A stretch of 64,000 bases of DNA from Leifsonia sp. ku-ls (GCA_003367665.1 QKXI01000013.1:48803-112802), one strand, 5' to 3'; shown: positions 37,964 to 46,752, counted from the stretch's first letter. Notes: a model not told the origin generated them from the letters alone. Translations and numbers: made by a program.

Positions 37964-39774
37964 GCACGACGACAGTGCTGGGCGTCGAGGGCGAGGAGCG
38001 CAACGACCTCAGCAAGGAGGAGAGCAGGCAGATCCGCCGGCGTTCGCTGCGGCTGCTCGGTTCGCTGCTGCACCCGCTGCGGATGCGGCTGCTGCTGACC
38101 GCGGTGGTGGTCGTGGTGAGCACGGCCGCCCAGGTCGCTGGTCCCGCGATCATCGCCTTCGGCATCGACAACGGCCTGCCCGCGCTGCTGAAGCAGGACT
38201 GGTTCCCGCTGGCCGCCGCCGGCGTCGCGTACTTGGTCACCGGCGTCATCGGCGCCGGCCTGATCGCCTGGTACACGGTGCTCAGCGCGCGGATCAGCCA
38301 GGCCATCCTGTTCGACCTGCGCAAGCGGGTGTTCCTGCACACGCAGAAGCTGTCGCTGGAGTTCCACGAGTCGTACACGTCCGGCCGCATCATCTCGCGC
38401 CAGACGAGCGACCTCGACTCCATCCGAGAGCTGCTCGACTCCGGCATCAACCAGCTCGTGCAGGGCTTCCTGTACATGCTGTTCATCGCGATCGCGCTGT
38501 TCTCGATCGACTGGCTGAGCGGCGTCGTGCTGCTGTGCTCGCTGGTGCCGCTGTACCTGCTGACCCGCTGGTTCCAGAAGCGCTCGCAGAGGCTGTTCCG
38601 CATCTCGCGGGTGGCCTCGGCGAAGCTGATCGTGCACTTCGTGGAGACCATGACCGGCATCCGCGCGGTCAAGGCGTTCCGCAAGGAGAAGCGCAACGAG
38701 AAGGAGTTCGGCGGCCTGGTCGAGGAGTACCGGGACGTGAACGCGCGCGTCATCCAGCTGTTCGGGATCTTCGACCCGGGCCTGGTGATGATCGGGAACG
38801 TGACGGTCGGCGTCGTGCTGCTCGTCGGCGGCTTCCGCGTCGCCGACGGCCAGCTCGCCATCGGCGTGCTGCTCGCGGTGCTGCTCTACACGCGCCGGTT
38901 CTTCGACCCGATGGAGGAGATGGCGATGTTCTACAACTCCTACCAGTCGGCCGCGGCGGCGCTGGAGAAGATCTCCGGCGTCCTGGAGGAGGAGCCGAGC
39001 GTTCCGGACCCGGTGAAGCCGGTCGACCTGTGGGAGGCGCAGGGTCACGTGCGCTTCGACGACGTGACGTTCGCCTACAAGGAGGACCGCGTCATCCTGC
39101 CGGAGTTCACGCTGGACATCCCGGCGGGCCAGACGGTCGCGCTGGTGGGCTCCACGGGCGCGGGCAAGTCGACGCTGGCCAAGCTCATCTCGCGGTTCTA
39201 CGACCCGAGCGAGGGGGCGGTCACCCTGGACGGCGTCGACCTGCGCGACCTGCACCCGAAGGACCTGCGGCGTGCGATCGTCATGGTCACGCAGGAGGCG
39301 TACCTCTTCAGCGGCTCGGTCGCCGACAACATCGCGCTCGGCAAGCCGGACGCGACGCGCGAGGAGATCGTGCGAGCGGCGGAGGCGGTCGGCGCCCACG
39401 AGTTCATCGAGGGCCTGCCGAACGGCTACGACACCGACGTGAACAAGCGCGGCGGCCGGGTGTCGGCGGGTCAGCGGCAGCTGATCTCCTTCGCCCGGGC
39501 GTTCCTGGCCGACCCGGCGGTGCTCATCCTGGACGAGGCGACCAGCTCGCTCGACATCCCGAGCGAACGCCTGGTGCAGGAGGCGCTGCAGACGCTGCTC
39601 GCCGACCGCACCGCGGTCATCATCGCCCACCGCCTGTCGACCGTGGCGATCGCGGACCGCGTGCTGGTGATGGAGCACGGCCGGGTGGTCGAGGACGGCA
39701 CCCCGGACGACCTCATCGCCGGCACCGGCCGCTTCGCCCAGCTGCACGCGGCGTGGCGCGACTCGCTGGTGTAG
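37960..39774 (+). CDS. ABC exporter half-transporter, catalytic subunit
   Basis: 604 residues: charged N terminus, six-TM exporter domain (about 45-335), ATPase domain with [17 protein letters not shown], Walker [12 protein letters not shown] with catalytic E526, and H-loop VIIAHRLST. The signature is [17 protein letters not shown], with SAGQ in place of LSGGQ. Together with the Asp of the partner this makes one consensus and one degenerate ATP site, the known pattern of heterodimeric exporters. The GTG at 37960 overlaps the preceding stop. The gene is followed by one copy of the 79-bp repeat holding its terminator. Confidence 0.93.
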   Translation: MSTTTVLGVEGEERNDLSKEESRQIRRRSLRLLGSLLHPLRMRLLLTAVVVVVSTAAQVAGPAIIAFGIDNGLPALLKQDWFPLAAAGVAYLVTGVIGAGLIAWYTVLSARISQAILFDLRKRVFLHTQKLSLEFHESYTSGRIISRQTSDLDSIRELLDSGINQLVQGFLYMLFIAIALFSIDWLSGVVLLCSLVPLYLLTRWFQKRSQRLFRISRVASAKLIVHFVETMTGIRAVKAFRKEKRNEKEFGGLVEEYRDVNARVIQLFGIFDPGLVMIGNVTVGVVLLVGGFRVADGQLAIGVLLAVLLYTRRFFDPMEEMAMFYNSYQSAAAALEKISGVLEEEPSVPDPVKPVDLWEAQGHVRFDDVTFAYKEDRVILPEFTLDIPAGQTVALVGSTGAGKSTLAKLISRFYDPSEGAVTLDGVDLRDLHPKDLRRAIVMVTQEAYLFSGSVADNIALGKPDATREEIVRAAEAVGAHEFIEGLPNGYDTDVNKRGGRVSAGQRQLISFARAFLADPAVLILDEATSSLDIPSERLVQEALQTLLADRTAVIIAHRLSTVAIADRVLVMEHGRVVEDGTPDDLIAGTGRFAQLHAAWRDSLV

Positions 39775-39785
39775 CAGGCCGACGG

Positions 39786-39864
39786 AGGGCTCCGGCGGGG
39801 ACCACGGGGAAGCCTTCCCGTGGTCCCCGCCGCCTGTCACCGGGCGGCGAGGGGTCGAGTCAGC
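39786..39864. repeat. 79-bp direct repeat, left copy (contains terminator)
   Basis: Identical over 79 bases to 41205-41283. It begins 12 bases after the ABC gene stop and contains a hairpin at 39794-39831 (17-bp stem with one bulged G, loop GCC) that acts as terminator. Its right end repeats the stop codon and adjoining bases of the decarboxylase-like gene. Four further bases, GACG, match just outside the left edge after one mismatch. Confidence 0.95.
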
Positions 39865-39873
39865 GCTGTTCGA

Positions 39874-40248
39874 TTACGGCAGCGCTGCTCCAGTCGCCAC
39901 AGCGGACATGAGGAAAGCAAGGAACACGCCAACGATCACGGGCAGCGGAACCCACCAGATAGGGCGACCACGTCGCAAACGAAATGGGATAGCAGTCAGC
40001 ATGTATATCACCCCGCACAGAGTCACGCCGGGTGTGAGTAGCCCGATCCAGGCAAGCGCATCGAAGTCACACGACGTCCCGCTGTCACAAGCCGCGACAC
40101 CTGATTGCAGGAGTGCGACCATCACGGTCAGCACTGCGCCCGAACCGATCGCGAGCAAACTCAGCACGACAGCCGCGATCGCGTCCCAGCTTCTCGCCCT
40201 CCGGCTTCGACGAGTCACGGGAGGCTGCCAAGGCGCGCGATCACTCAT
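39874..40248 (-). CDS. Small membrane protein of the cutinase islet
   Basis: 124 residues. A basic N terminus (TRRSRRARSW) precedes three hydrophobic segments, near residues 22-47 (AIAAVVLSLLAIGSGAVLTV), 64-88 (LAWIGLLTPGVTLCGVIYML) and 98-118 (VPLPVIVGVFLAFLMSAVA). Two cysteines (CDSGTSC) lie in the first outside loop and could form a disulfide. No family is recognised. Its ATG lies within the end of the cutinase gene (8-base overlap ATGAGTGA), so the two are co-translated. It stops with TAA ten bases from the left repeat. Confidence 0.7.
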   Translation of the reverse strand: MSDRAPWQPPVTRRSRRARSWDAIAAVVLSLLAIGSGAVLTVMVALLQSGVAACDSGTSCDFDALAWIGLLTPGVTLCGVIYMLTAIPFRLRRGRPIWWVPLPVIVGVFLAFLMSAVATGAALP

Positions 40249-41068
40249 TCGAGGTGATCTTCGAACGGATGAAGAGCCACGCGTCGTTCATCACCGTGGA
40301 GACTCGGTAGTTGGCGTGGACTGACATCCCATTCGGCCACGCTGACTGGCAGAACGCATCTCCTTCCGCGCACCATTCTCGGATCATAGGCTGTTGCGTC
40401 CGGGCAGTGTAGGCGGCGTTCCATTCCAAGGACGTCCAGCCGTTGAGCTTCCCGAAGTCGGCAGGAAACAGGCCGGCCGTCGACCGAGCCTGATTGGGGG
40501 CGTTCCAGGTCTGGTTGGGCCGGTATGTGGGGCTGGCAATGAGGACGACGGCCCTTATGTGAGCTCGCGCGGTCGAGGACAGGGTGACGCTTGTGAAGGC
40601 CGGCGGATTACTGCCGGCAAGCACGTTGCTGATCACATGTCCGCCCTGCGAGTAGCCAACCAGGAGGATGTTCGTGTTGGGACACACTCGTGCAAGATCT
40701 TCGATCTCCGCGGCGAGGCGCGAGACCCCGATGTTGACGCTGTTGACGTACGTGGTCGTCGGCGCTTGATACACCGTTGCCGGGTAGTTCAGGGCTTCGA
40801 CGTAGATCGGTAGGTTCCTATCAGCGTTCGCGGCCGCCGCTATCGATCCCGCCGTGTCTCCGAGCCCTCCTGAGGCATACGTACGCCCGCCATTCGCGCT
40901 TCCCGTGCCGGCCGGTTCGTTGGTGCCGCGTACTCCAATCAGCGTTGAGAACGCGCATCTGGCGGCTGGTGCCCATCCATACGCGGGCCCCGTTGCGATC
41001 GTCGTCAGCAGGGTGGCCAAAACGATCGTTGCAACAGTGATCTCCCTTGTCCGATTCCCATGGCGCAT
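40241..41068 (-). CDS. Secreted cutinase-family serine esterase
   Basis: 275 residues. A signal peptide (ITVATIVLATLLTTIATGPAYG) is followed by an alpha/beta-hydrolase of the cutinase family. S140 lies in VGYSQGGH, D237 in CAEGDAFC and H251 in MSVHANY, the expected catalytic triad, with paired cysteines around them (ARCAFSTLIGVRGTNEP at the mature N terminus; CAEGDAFC). Family members cleave cutin, polyesters or mycobacterial-type lipids. AGGGAG lies 6 bases before ATG 41068. The gene lies in the low-GC islet, which fits acquisition from outside; a plant-associated role for the enzyme is inference. Confidence 0.9.
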   Translation of the reverse strand: MRHGNRTREITVATIVLATLLTTIATGPAYGWAPAARCAFSTLIGVRGTNEPAGTGSANGGRTYASGGLGDTAGSIAAAANADRNLPIYVEALNYPATVYQAPTTTYVNSVNIGVSRLAAEIEDLARVCPNTNILLVGYSQGGHVISNVLAGSNPPAFTSVTLSSTARAHIRAVVLIASPTYRPNQTWNAPNQARSTAGLFPADFGKLNGWTSLEWNAAYTARTQQPMIREWCAEGDAFCQSAWPNGMSVHANYRVSTVMNDAWLFIRSKITSNE

Positions 41069-41204
41069 GCCTGTCTCCCTTGCGTGCCCGGTCGCGCGGA
41101 AGAGTCGGCTGTGGACTAATCCTGAGGCGACCTGTCGTTACCTTTGGAGACGCAGCTGGCCTGGCAACATGACGTCCGAAATGCATGCAAACGGCACTGG
41201 ACGC

Positions 41205-41283
41205 AGGGCTCCGGCGGGGACCACGGGGAAGCCTTCCCGTGGTCCCCGCCGCCTGTCACCGGGCGGCGAGGGGTCGAGTCAGC
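41205..41283. repeat. 79-bp direct repeat, right copy (contains terminator)
   Basis: Perfect copy of 39786-39864, offset 1419 bases. It includes the stop codon of the decarboxylase-like gene (TCA at 41279-41281 on the plus strand) and the same terminator hairpin, at 41213-41250, which here terminates that gene. Identity ends two bases into the last sense codon. Confidence 0.95.
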
Positions 41284-42190
41284 CGGCCGGGGACCAGGTG
41301 GTGCGCGCCCGCGCGGGGCGGCGCGGTGCGCGGGTGCGGGCGCGGACGATGACGACCTCCGCTCCGGCGTCGATGTAGCCCGACGCCGTGGCGGGGTCGG
41401 CGTAGCGTTCGTCCGTTTCGCTGACGATGGAGATGCAGTCGGAGACGACGGCGCGGCCGAGCGAGGCGGTGACGACCGTTCCGAAGGTCGCGGGCGCGAC
41501 GAGCGAGCGGACGCTCCTGGCCAGCTCGGCGACCTCGGCGGCCCTTACCGAGGCGCGGCTCGCCAGGATCTCCCCGAGGTCGAGCATGCCCGGCCGGCGG
41601 CCGGTCGCGGTCGCGATCGCCGTGTGGGCCGTCGACGCGTCGCGCAGCTCGGCGGCGACGCGGGAGGCCGGGGAACCCGCGGGCAGGCGGAGGGACACGC
41701 CTGCCACGCGGATGCCGAGGTCGTGTGCGCGGCGCGCGGCCCGCACGGCGTCCGCCGGCGCGAGGCGCAGCAGCACGGCGGTCTCGGGCGGCGCGCCGAC
41801 GAAGGCGTCGAGGGCGGCCCCGTCGTCGACGACGAACAGGCGCACGCCGGCGTCCCAGGCGCGGCGGCGCTCCTGCCAGCGGGCGCCCGGAACGGCGTGC
41901 AGCACGCGCCGCGGGTCCGCGTCGACGCGCCGCAGCGCGTCGAGCCCGGCGTCGCTCGCCACGCTGAACCCCGCGCCGTCGGCGGCGAGACCCGCGAGCA
42001 GGCGAGGGTGGGCCAGCGCCGTCACCTCGTAGCGCGCGTCCACCCACGGGAGGGCCTCGCGCAGCTCACGGAACCGCCGGCCGGCCCGGTCGAGGTCGAT
42101 CACGACGACGGGGGAGGACGAACCGCCGACGACCGTGCCGTTCGGGTCGGCGGCGCCGTTCGGGGCGGCGGTTCGTGTGGCGGTCGACAT
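41279..42190 (-). CDS. Ornithine-decarboxylase-like protein lacking the PLP lysine
   Basis: 303 residues, resembling the N-terminal barrel of group IV (ODC/DapDC) decarboxylases: VVVIDLDRAGRRFRELREALP, then DARYEVTALAHPRLLAGLAADGAGFSVAS. In true ODCs the second segment reads YAVKCN; here the PLP-binding lysine position is Thr (YEVTAL). The later VSFHVGSG motif is VSLRLPAGSP, losing the conserved His. The C-terminal beta domain is short and ends in an Arg-rich stretch. It is probably not an active PLP enzyme; a regulatory (antizyme-inhibitor-like) or decayed role is possible. GAGGAGAGG precedes ATG 42190. Confidence 0.6.
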   Translation of the reverse strand: MSTATRTAAPNGAADPNGTVVGGSSSPVVVIDLDRAGRRFRELREALPWVDARYEVTALAHPRLLAGLAADGAGFSVASDAGLDALRRVDADPRRVLHAVPGARWQERRRAWDAGVRLFVVDDGAALDAFVGAPPETAVLLRLAPADAVRAARRAHDLGIRVAGVSLRLPAGSPASRVAAELRDASTAHTAIATATGRRPGMLDLGEILASRASVRAAEVAELARSVRSLVAPATFGTVVTASLGRAVVSDCISIVSETDERYADPATASGYIDAGAEVVIVRARTRAPRRPARARTTWSPAG

Positions 42191-42366
42191 CGCCCTCTCC
42201 TCGGTCCTTCGTCCCGCCTCAGCGGCGGGAGCCCCACCGTTCGGGTCGGTGAGGTTGCCTCATATCGTGGCGCGGGCTTGATCTGACCCACATCCGGGGG
42301 GTCACGAGAATCCGAATGCGTGGAAGCACGGATGAATGCCGCGGTCCGTGCGGAGATGATGGGCAC

Positions 42367-42714
42367 ATGTCCCTCCGTGTTGTGATCGTCGACGACCACG
42401 AACGGTTCCGCGCACAGGCGGCGGAGCTGCTCCGCCTGGAGCGGTTCACGGTCGTGGGCGACACGGACACGGCGGCGCGGGGCGTCGAACTGAGCAGACG
42501 GCTCGCCCCCGACGTCGTGCTGCTCGACATCGGCCTGCCCGACGCCAGCGGCTTCGACGTCGTCTCCGCCATGCGGGCGATCGGAGCGGTCGTGGTGCTC
42601 ACCTCCAGCCGGTCGGCGAAGGACTACGGCCGACGGGTCGCCGACAGCGGGGCAGAGGGCTTCATCAGCAAGGACGAACTGACCGGTGAGGCGATCCGCA
42701 GCCTGCTAAGGTAA
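42367..42714 (+). CDS. Stand-alone receiver-domain response regulator
   Basis: 115 residues: a complete CheY-like receiver and no output domain. Phosphorylation site D54 in LLDIGLPD, acidic pair D9-D10 in VIVDDHERF, S/T79-80 in VVLTSS and K102 in FISKDE are all present. The sequence is closest to NarL-type receivers. The stop is TAA at 42712-42714, and a full LuxR-type regulator starts 5 bases later. ATG 42367 is used, because translation from 42316 would add an unrelated N terminus. It may act as a phosphate sink or as a protein-interaction switch for the adjacent kinase. Confidence 0.85.
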   Translation: MSLRVVIVDDHERFRAQAAELLRLERFTVVGDTDTAARGVELSRRLAPDVVLLDIGLPDASGFDVVSAMRAIGAVVVLTSSRSAKDYGRRVADSGAEGFISKDELTGEAIRSLLR

Positions 42715-42718
42715 GCGC

Positions 42719-43402
42719 GTGAGCGGGGGACAGACAGATGGTTCCCGCGCGCTCCGGGTGGCCGTCGCCGACGATGCAGTGCTGCTGCGCGAGGGGATCG
42801 GCCAGATCCTGCGGGCGGGCGGCATGGAGGTCGTCGCGTCGGTCGACACCGCCGAGGAGCTCCTCGGCGCCGTGGCGGACGACGACGGCATCGACGCCAT
42901 CGTGCTCGACATCAAGATGCCGCCGACGCACACCGACGAGGGCCTGCGCGCGCTGGAGCGGTTGCGGGCCGGCGGCAGCAGGGCCGGGATCCTCCTGCTC
43001 TCCATGTACACCACCGCGTCCTACGCGATCCGCGCGATGAGCGCGGGCAGTGGCACCGGCTACCTGCTGAAGGATCGGGTGGCCGACGCCGACACGCTGG
43101 TCAGCGCCGTGCGCACGGTCGCGCGCGGCGGCTCCGTCGTCGACCCCGAGGTGGTCCAGCTGCTCGTCACGGCGCGCTCCTCGGAGGCGGCCGTCGAGGC
43201 GCTCTCCGCCCGGGAGCGCGACGTGCTGCGGCTCATGGCCGAGGGCAAGTCCAACGTGGGCATCGCGAGCGAGCTGCACCTCAGCCTGCGCACCGTCGAG
43301 TCCCACATCGGCCACATCATGGCGAAGCTCGGCGTGGAGGACTCGGCGGAGGGCCACCGGCGGGTGCTCGCGGTGCTGCGGTTCCTCGGCCGGGACACCT
43401 AG
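42719..43402 (+). CDS. NarL/FixJ-family response regulator with LuxR HTH
   Basis: 227 residues. Receiver domain from residue 12 (VAVADDAVLLREGIGQIL), phospho-acceptor Asp in AIVLDIKMPPTH, Lys in GYLLKDRV, then a LuxR-type helix-turn-helix (LSARERDVLRLMAEGKSNVGIA to LRTVESHIGHIMAKLGV). DNA-binding transcription factor. GTG start 5 bases after the receiver gene; the kinase gene starts 4 bases after its stop, so the three form one operon. Confidence 0.93.
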   Translation: MSGGQTDGSRALRVAVADDAVLLREGIGQILRAGGMEVVASVDTAEELLGAVADDDGIDAIVLDIKMPPTHTDEGLRALERLRAGGSRAGILLLSMYTTASYAIRAMSAGSGTGYLLKDRVADADTLVSAVRTVARGGSVVDPEVVQLLVTARSSEAAVEALSARERDVLRLMAEGKSNVGIASELHLSLRTVESHIGHIMAKLGVEDSAEGHRRVLAVLRFLGRDT

Positions 43403-43406
43403 GCCG

Positions 43407-45188
43407 ATGGACGCCGCGCGGTCGGCGTACGCGCGCATCGGCCTCCGCGCGCTCGCGGTGACGGTCGCGATCGCCTCCAACGTGGTCGCGCAGGTGATCA
43501 GCGCGATGACCGGCGACTACGGCCCGCGTCCCTCCGGGCTCGGCTGGGCCGTGGTGTTCGTCGCCGTCGCGCTCGTCTACGTGGTGTGCGCCGTGATCGC
43601 CTGGCGGATCGTCCGCAACCCGGTGCCGGGCTGGCTGATGGTGGGGGCGGCGCTGTTCTGGTCCGCCGGCGCCTGGTACCCGCTGGTGCGGCCATGGGGC
43701 TGGGTCTGGCCGTGGGTGGCGGGGGTGACGGATCTCTGGGCCGTGCTGGTCGGCGTCCTCGTGCTCTGCTACCCCACCGGACGGCTCTCCGCCCGCTTCG
43801 AACGCATCGTCGTGCTCGCCGTCGCCGTCGCCTTCGCCGTGCGGCTCGGTGGCATCCTGCTGTTCTCGTCGCCGGCGCCGGCCGAGTGCGGCTGCGCGAC
43901 GAACCCGTATGCCGTGCTCCCGAGCGACACGGCCGACTTCTGGCTGGGGATCGCCTGGCGGGCGGTCGGGCTCGCGCTGATGCTGACCGTCGCCGCGCGC
44001 CTGATCGCGCGCTGGTTGACGAGCTCGCTCCCGGCCCGGCGGGTCGCGTTCGTGATGCCGCTGGCCATCCTGCTCTGGTGCTACAGCACCGTGCAGGACT
44101 CGCTGAGTTTCGCGCTCGACTGGGACAGCGGCTGGCTGGAGTTCATCCCGCCCGTCGCGATCGCGCTCATCCCACCCGCCTTCGTCGGCGGCGTGCTCTA
44201 CGCCCGCGGTCTGCGCTCCCGGGTCGCCGACCTCGTGATCGTCGCCCGCGACCGGGTGGACAGGGAGCTCTGGGAGTCGAGCCTCGCCCGCACCCTGCAC
44301 GACCCGTCGTTGCGGGTGTTCTGGTGGGACGAGCCGCTGCAGACCTATCAGACCAGCGACGGCGGACCGGTGCCCGACGCCGGGGCCGCCGACCGGCCCG
44401 GCCGCTCGACGCTGGCCATCGACTCCGACCAGGGACCGATCGCCCTCATCGAGCACGACGTCGCCCTCGCGCAGGACGACCGGCTGCTCGACGCCGTCTC
44501 CTCCGCCCTGCTGCTCTCGGTCGACAACGACCGGCTGCGGGAGCGGCTCGAGCGCACCATCCAGGAGCTGCGCGAGTCGCGCCTGCGCATCGTCGAGGAG
44601 GGCTACCTGGCCCGCCGGAGGCTGGAACGCGACCTGCACGACGGCAGCCAGCAGCAGCTGGTCTCCTTGGCGATCAGCCTGCGGATCGCCACCGCGAAGG
44701 CCGAGGCGCACGGCGACGAGGAGCTGGCCGGTGACCTCCAGCGCGCGTCCGACCAGCTCGCCGACGCGCTGCGGGAGCTGCGCGAGCTGGCCCGCGGCAT
44801 CCACCCCACCGTGCTCACCGACGGCGACCTGCGCTCGGCCATCGAGGAGCTCGGGATGCGCAGCCACCTGCCCGTCGAGGTGCACGTCGACGTGCCGGGC
44901 CGCCTGCCGGAGGTCGTCGAGGAGACGATCTACTACTGCGTCTCCGAGTGCCTCGCCAACGCGGCGAAGCACGCCCGTGCGCGCAGTTGCACCGTCGTGG
45001 TCTCGGCGGCGGACTCCACCGTCAGCGTGCTGGTCAAGGACGACGGCCAGGGCGGGGCGCGCATCGAGCCGGGCGGCGGCCTCGAGGGCCTGCGCGACCG
45101 GGTCGAGGCCGTGTCCGGCCGCGCCGATGTGCGCTCGGTCGAGGGGCTCGGCACGATCGTGGAGCTGACCATACCTATCGGAGCCTGA
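43407..45188 (+). CDS. Sensor histidine kinase, HisKA_3 (NarL) type
   Basis: 593 residues. N-terminal membrane domain of six to eight segments (residues about 10-260), a linker resembling a GAF/PAS-like fold (RDRVDRELWESSLARTLHD to LAIDSDQGPIALIEHDV), a coiled coil, the dimerisation domain with H411 in RDLHDGSQQQLVSLA, and an ATPase domain with SECLANAAKHARA (N box) and DDGQGGARIEPGGGLEGLRDRV (G boxes). The kinase should phosphorylate the LuxR regulator and possibly the single receiver before it. Signal unknown; the membrane domain suggests an envelope or membrane-state signal. The three genes end here. Confidence 0.92.
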   Translation: MDAARSAYARIGLRALAVTVAIASNVVAQVISAMTGDYGPRPSGLGWAVVFVAVALVYVVCAVIAWRIVRNPVPGWLMVGAALFWSAGAWYPLVRPWGWVWPWVAGVTDLWAVLVGVLVLCYPTGRLSARFERIVVLAVAVAFAVRLGGILLFSSPAPAECGCATNPYAVLPSDTADFWLGIAWRAVGLALMLTVAARLIARWLTSSLPARRVAFVMPLAILLWCYSTVQDSLSFALDWDSGWLEFIPPVAIALIPPAFVGGVLYARGLRSRVADLVIVARDRVDRELWESSLARTLHDPSLRVFWWDEPLQTYQTSDGGPVPDAGAADRPGRSTLAIDSDQGPIALIEHDVALAQDDRLLDAVSSALLLSVDNDRLRERLERTIQELRESRLRIVEEGYLARRRLERDLHDGSQQQLVSLAISLRIATAKAEAHGDEELAGDLQRASDQLADALRELRELARGIHPTVLTDGDLRSAIEELGMRSHLPVEVHVDVPGRLPEVVEETIYYCVSECLANAAKHARARSCTVVVSAADSTVSVLVKDDGQGGARIEPGGGLEGLRDRVEAVSGRADVRSVEGLGTIVELTIPIGA

Positions 45189-45291
45189 CCGGCGGCAGAA
45201 TTCACCTCCCGTTCAAGCGCGGCGCCGCGGACCGGCGTAGGCAGGAGGGGGAGCGCAGAGCGCGCCTCCCGGCTGACGGAAGGAACGGCGC

Positions 45292-46449
45292 ATGGACCTG
45301 CTCGTCCCCGTCGTCGCCGTGATCGTCGTCGCCCTGATCTTCGACTTCACGAACGGCTTCCACGACACCGCCAACGCGATGGCGACCTCGGTCGCGACCG
45401 GGGCGCTCCGACCGCGCACGGCCGTGCTGATCTCGGCCGTGCTGAACCTCGTCGGCGCGTTCCTCTCGACGGCGGTCGCCCAGACGATCTCCGGCGGCGT
45501 GATCAAGGAGGGGTCCTCCGGTGTCGAGATCACGCCGACCCTGATCTTCGCGGGGCTGATCGGCGCGGTGCTCTGGAACCTGGTCACCTGGTACTTCGGG
45601 CTGCCGTCGAGCTCCACCCACGCGCTGTTCGGCGGGCTGATCGGCGCCGCGGTCATCGGCGCGGGCCTCGGGGCGGTCGACTGGGGAGTCCTGCTCAGCA
45701 AGGTCGTCATCCCGGCCCTGCTCTCACCACTCGTGGCGGGCGGCGTCGCCGTCGTGGCGACGTTCGCGGCGTACCGGATCACCCGGAACGCGCGCAGCCG
45801 TGGCGCCGAGACGGGCTTCCGGCACGGTCAGACGGTGTCGGCGTCGCTGGTCTCGCTCGCGCACGGCACCAATGACGCGCAGAAGACGATGGGCGTCATC
45901 ACCCTCACCCTGATCGCGGCGAACCTGCTTCCGTCGGGCAGCGCTCCGCCGTTCTGGGTGATCGTCTCGTGCGGCCTGGCCATCGCGCTCGGCACCTACC
46001 TCGGCGGATGGCGGATCATGCGCACCGTCGGCAAGCGCATCACCGACGTGCAGTCGCCGCAGGGCTTCGCCGCGGAGACGTCGTCGGCGGCGACGATCCT
46101 GGTGTCGTCGCACCTGGGCTTCGCGCTGTCGACCACGCAGGTGACGTCCGGCGCCGTCGTGGGCAGCGGGCTCGGCAGGAAGCTCGCGTCGGTGCGCTGG
46201 GGCGTCGTCGGCAGGATCGCCACCGCGTGGGTGGTCACGCTGCCGGCCGCGGCGCTCGTGGGCGGCCTGGCCGCCTGGGTGGCGTCGCTGGGTCTCGCCG
46301 GACTCATCGCCGTCGGCGTGGTCGGTCTGCTCGCGGGGCTCGCGATCTACGCGCTCTCGCGGCGCGACCCGGTCACCCGGCACAACGTCACCGAGGACGA
46401 ATCCGACGAGACGCCGGCCGAGCCGGTCGGCGCGGGACGGGAGGCGTGA
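45292..46449 (+). CDS. pitA: Inorganic phosphate transporter, PiT family
   Basis: 385 residues, about ten transmembrane segments in two inverted halves. Each half carries the PiT signature: FDFTNGFHDTANAMATSVATGAL near residue 18 and SLAHGTNDAQKTMGVITL near residue 190. GLPSSSTHALFGGLIGA and FALSTTQVTSGAVVGSGLG are the paired re-entrant segments. Imports metal-phosphate with protons at the cytoplasmic membrane. GGAAGGAACGG precedes ATG 45292. A small membrane protein gene follows after 2 bases and is likely co-transcribed. Confidence 0.93.
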   Translation: MDLLVPVVAVIVVALIFDFTNGFHDTANAMATSVATGALRPRTAVLISAVLNLVGAFLSTAVAQTISGGVIKEGSSGVEITPTLIFAGLIGAVLWNLVTWYFGLPSSSTHALFGGLIGAAVIGAGLGAVDWGVLLSKVVIPALLSPLVAGGVAVVATFAAYRITRNARSRGAETGFRHGQTVSASLVSLAHGTNDAQKTMGVITLTLIAANLLPSGSAPPFWVIVSCGLAIALGTYLGGWRIMRTVGKRITDVQSPQGFAAETSSAATILVSSHLGFALSTTQVTSGAVVGSGLGRKLASVRWGVVGRIATAWVVTLPAAALVGGLAAWVASLGLAGLIAVGVVGLLAGLAIYALSRRDPVTRHNVTEDESDETPAEPVGAGREA

Positions 46450-46451
46450 CC

Positions 46452-46739
46452 ATGGTCCCCACGATCGTGCGCGCGGCGGCCGGCGGCTCCTTCCTCGGCG
46501 TGGACTGGGGAGCGTTCGTCGTCGTCTCGCTCGTCGCCTTCGCGGCGACCGTCGTGATCGTCGTGTCGTACGCGCTGGGACTGCGGCTGCTGGCCGCCGG
46601 GGCGCCACTCGACGAGAGCGAGGGCGCGGGGGCCGTGCGGCGGCCTCCGCTCGCGACGGCAGGCGCCGTGGTGTGCTTCGCCGTCGGCGTGGCGGCCGTT
46701 CTCTACGGGATCTGGCTGATCGTGCCGCAGTTCCACTGA
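46452..46739 (+). CDS. Small two-TM membrane protein linked to pitA
   Basis: 95 residues with two hydrophobic segments (WGAFVVVSLVAFAATVVIVVSYALGL and AGAVVCFAVGVAAVLYGIWLIV), separated by a charged loop. Such small genes follow pit genes in many actinobacteria and are of unknown function. The ATG at 46452 has GGGAGG about 8 bases upstream; a GTG at 46446 overlapping the pitA stop is the alternative. It is convergent with the lipoprotein gene. Confidence 0.75.
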   Translation: MVPTIVRAAAGGSFLGVDWGAFVVVSLVAFAATVVIVVSYALGLRLLAAGAPLDESEGAGAVRRPPLATAGAVVCFAVGVAAVLYGIWLIVPQFH

Positions 46740-46752
46740 CGGCGGCGAGGGG

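Larger units (their letters stand above)
39865..41204. other. Low-GC islet between 79-bp direct repeats
   Basis: This 1340-base segment holds two overlapping minus-strand genes and nothing else. Three 60-base lines counted by hand (39901, 40321, 40741) give 58-60% G+C, against 67-68% for comparable lines in purH and the ABC gene. Removal of the segment and one repeat would leave a single terminator between the ABC operon and the decarboxylase-like gene. No integrase, transposase or inverted terminal repeats are present, so the means of entry is open. Confidence 0.75.

Noticed and set aside
40241-41204. Prophage or IS origin for the cutinase islet
   Set aside because: No transposase, integrase or phage gene and no terminal inverted repeats; only direct repeats are seen, so no mobile element type is assigned.
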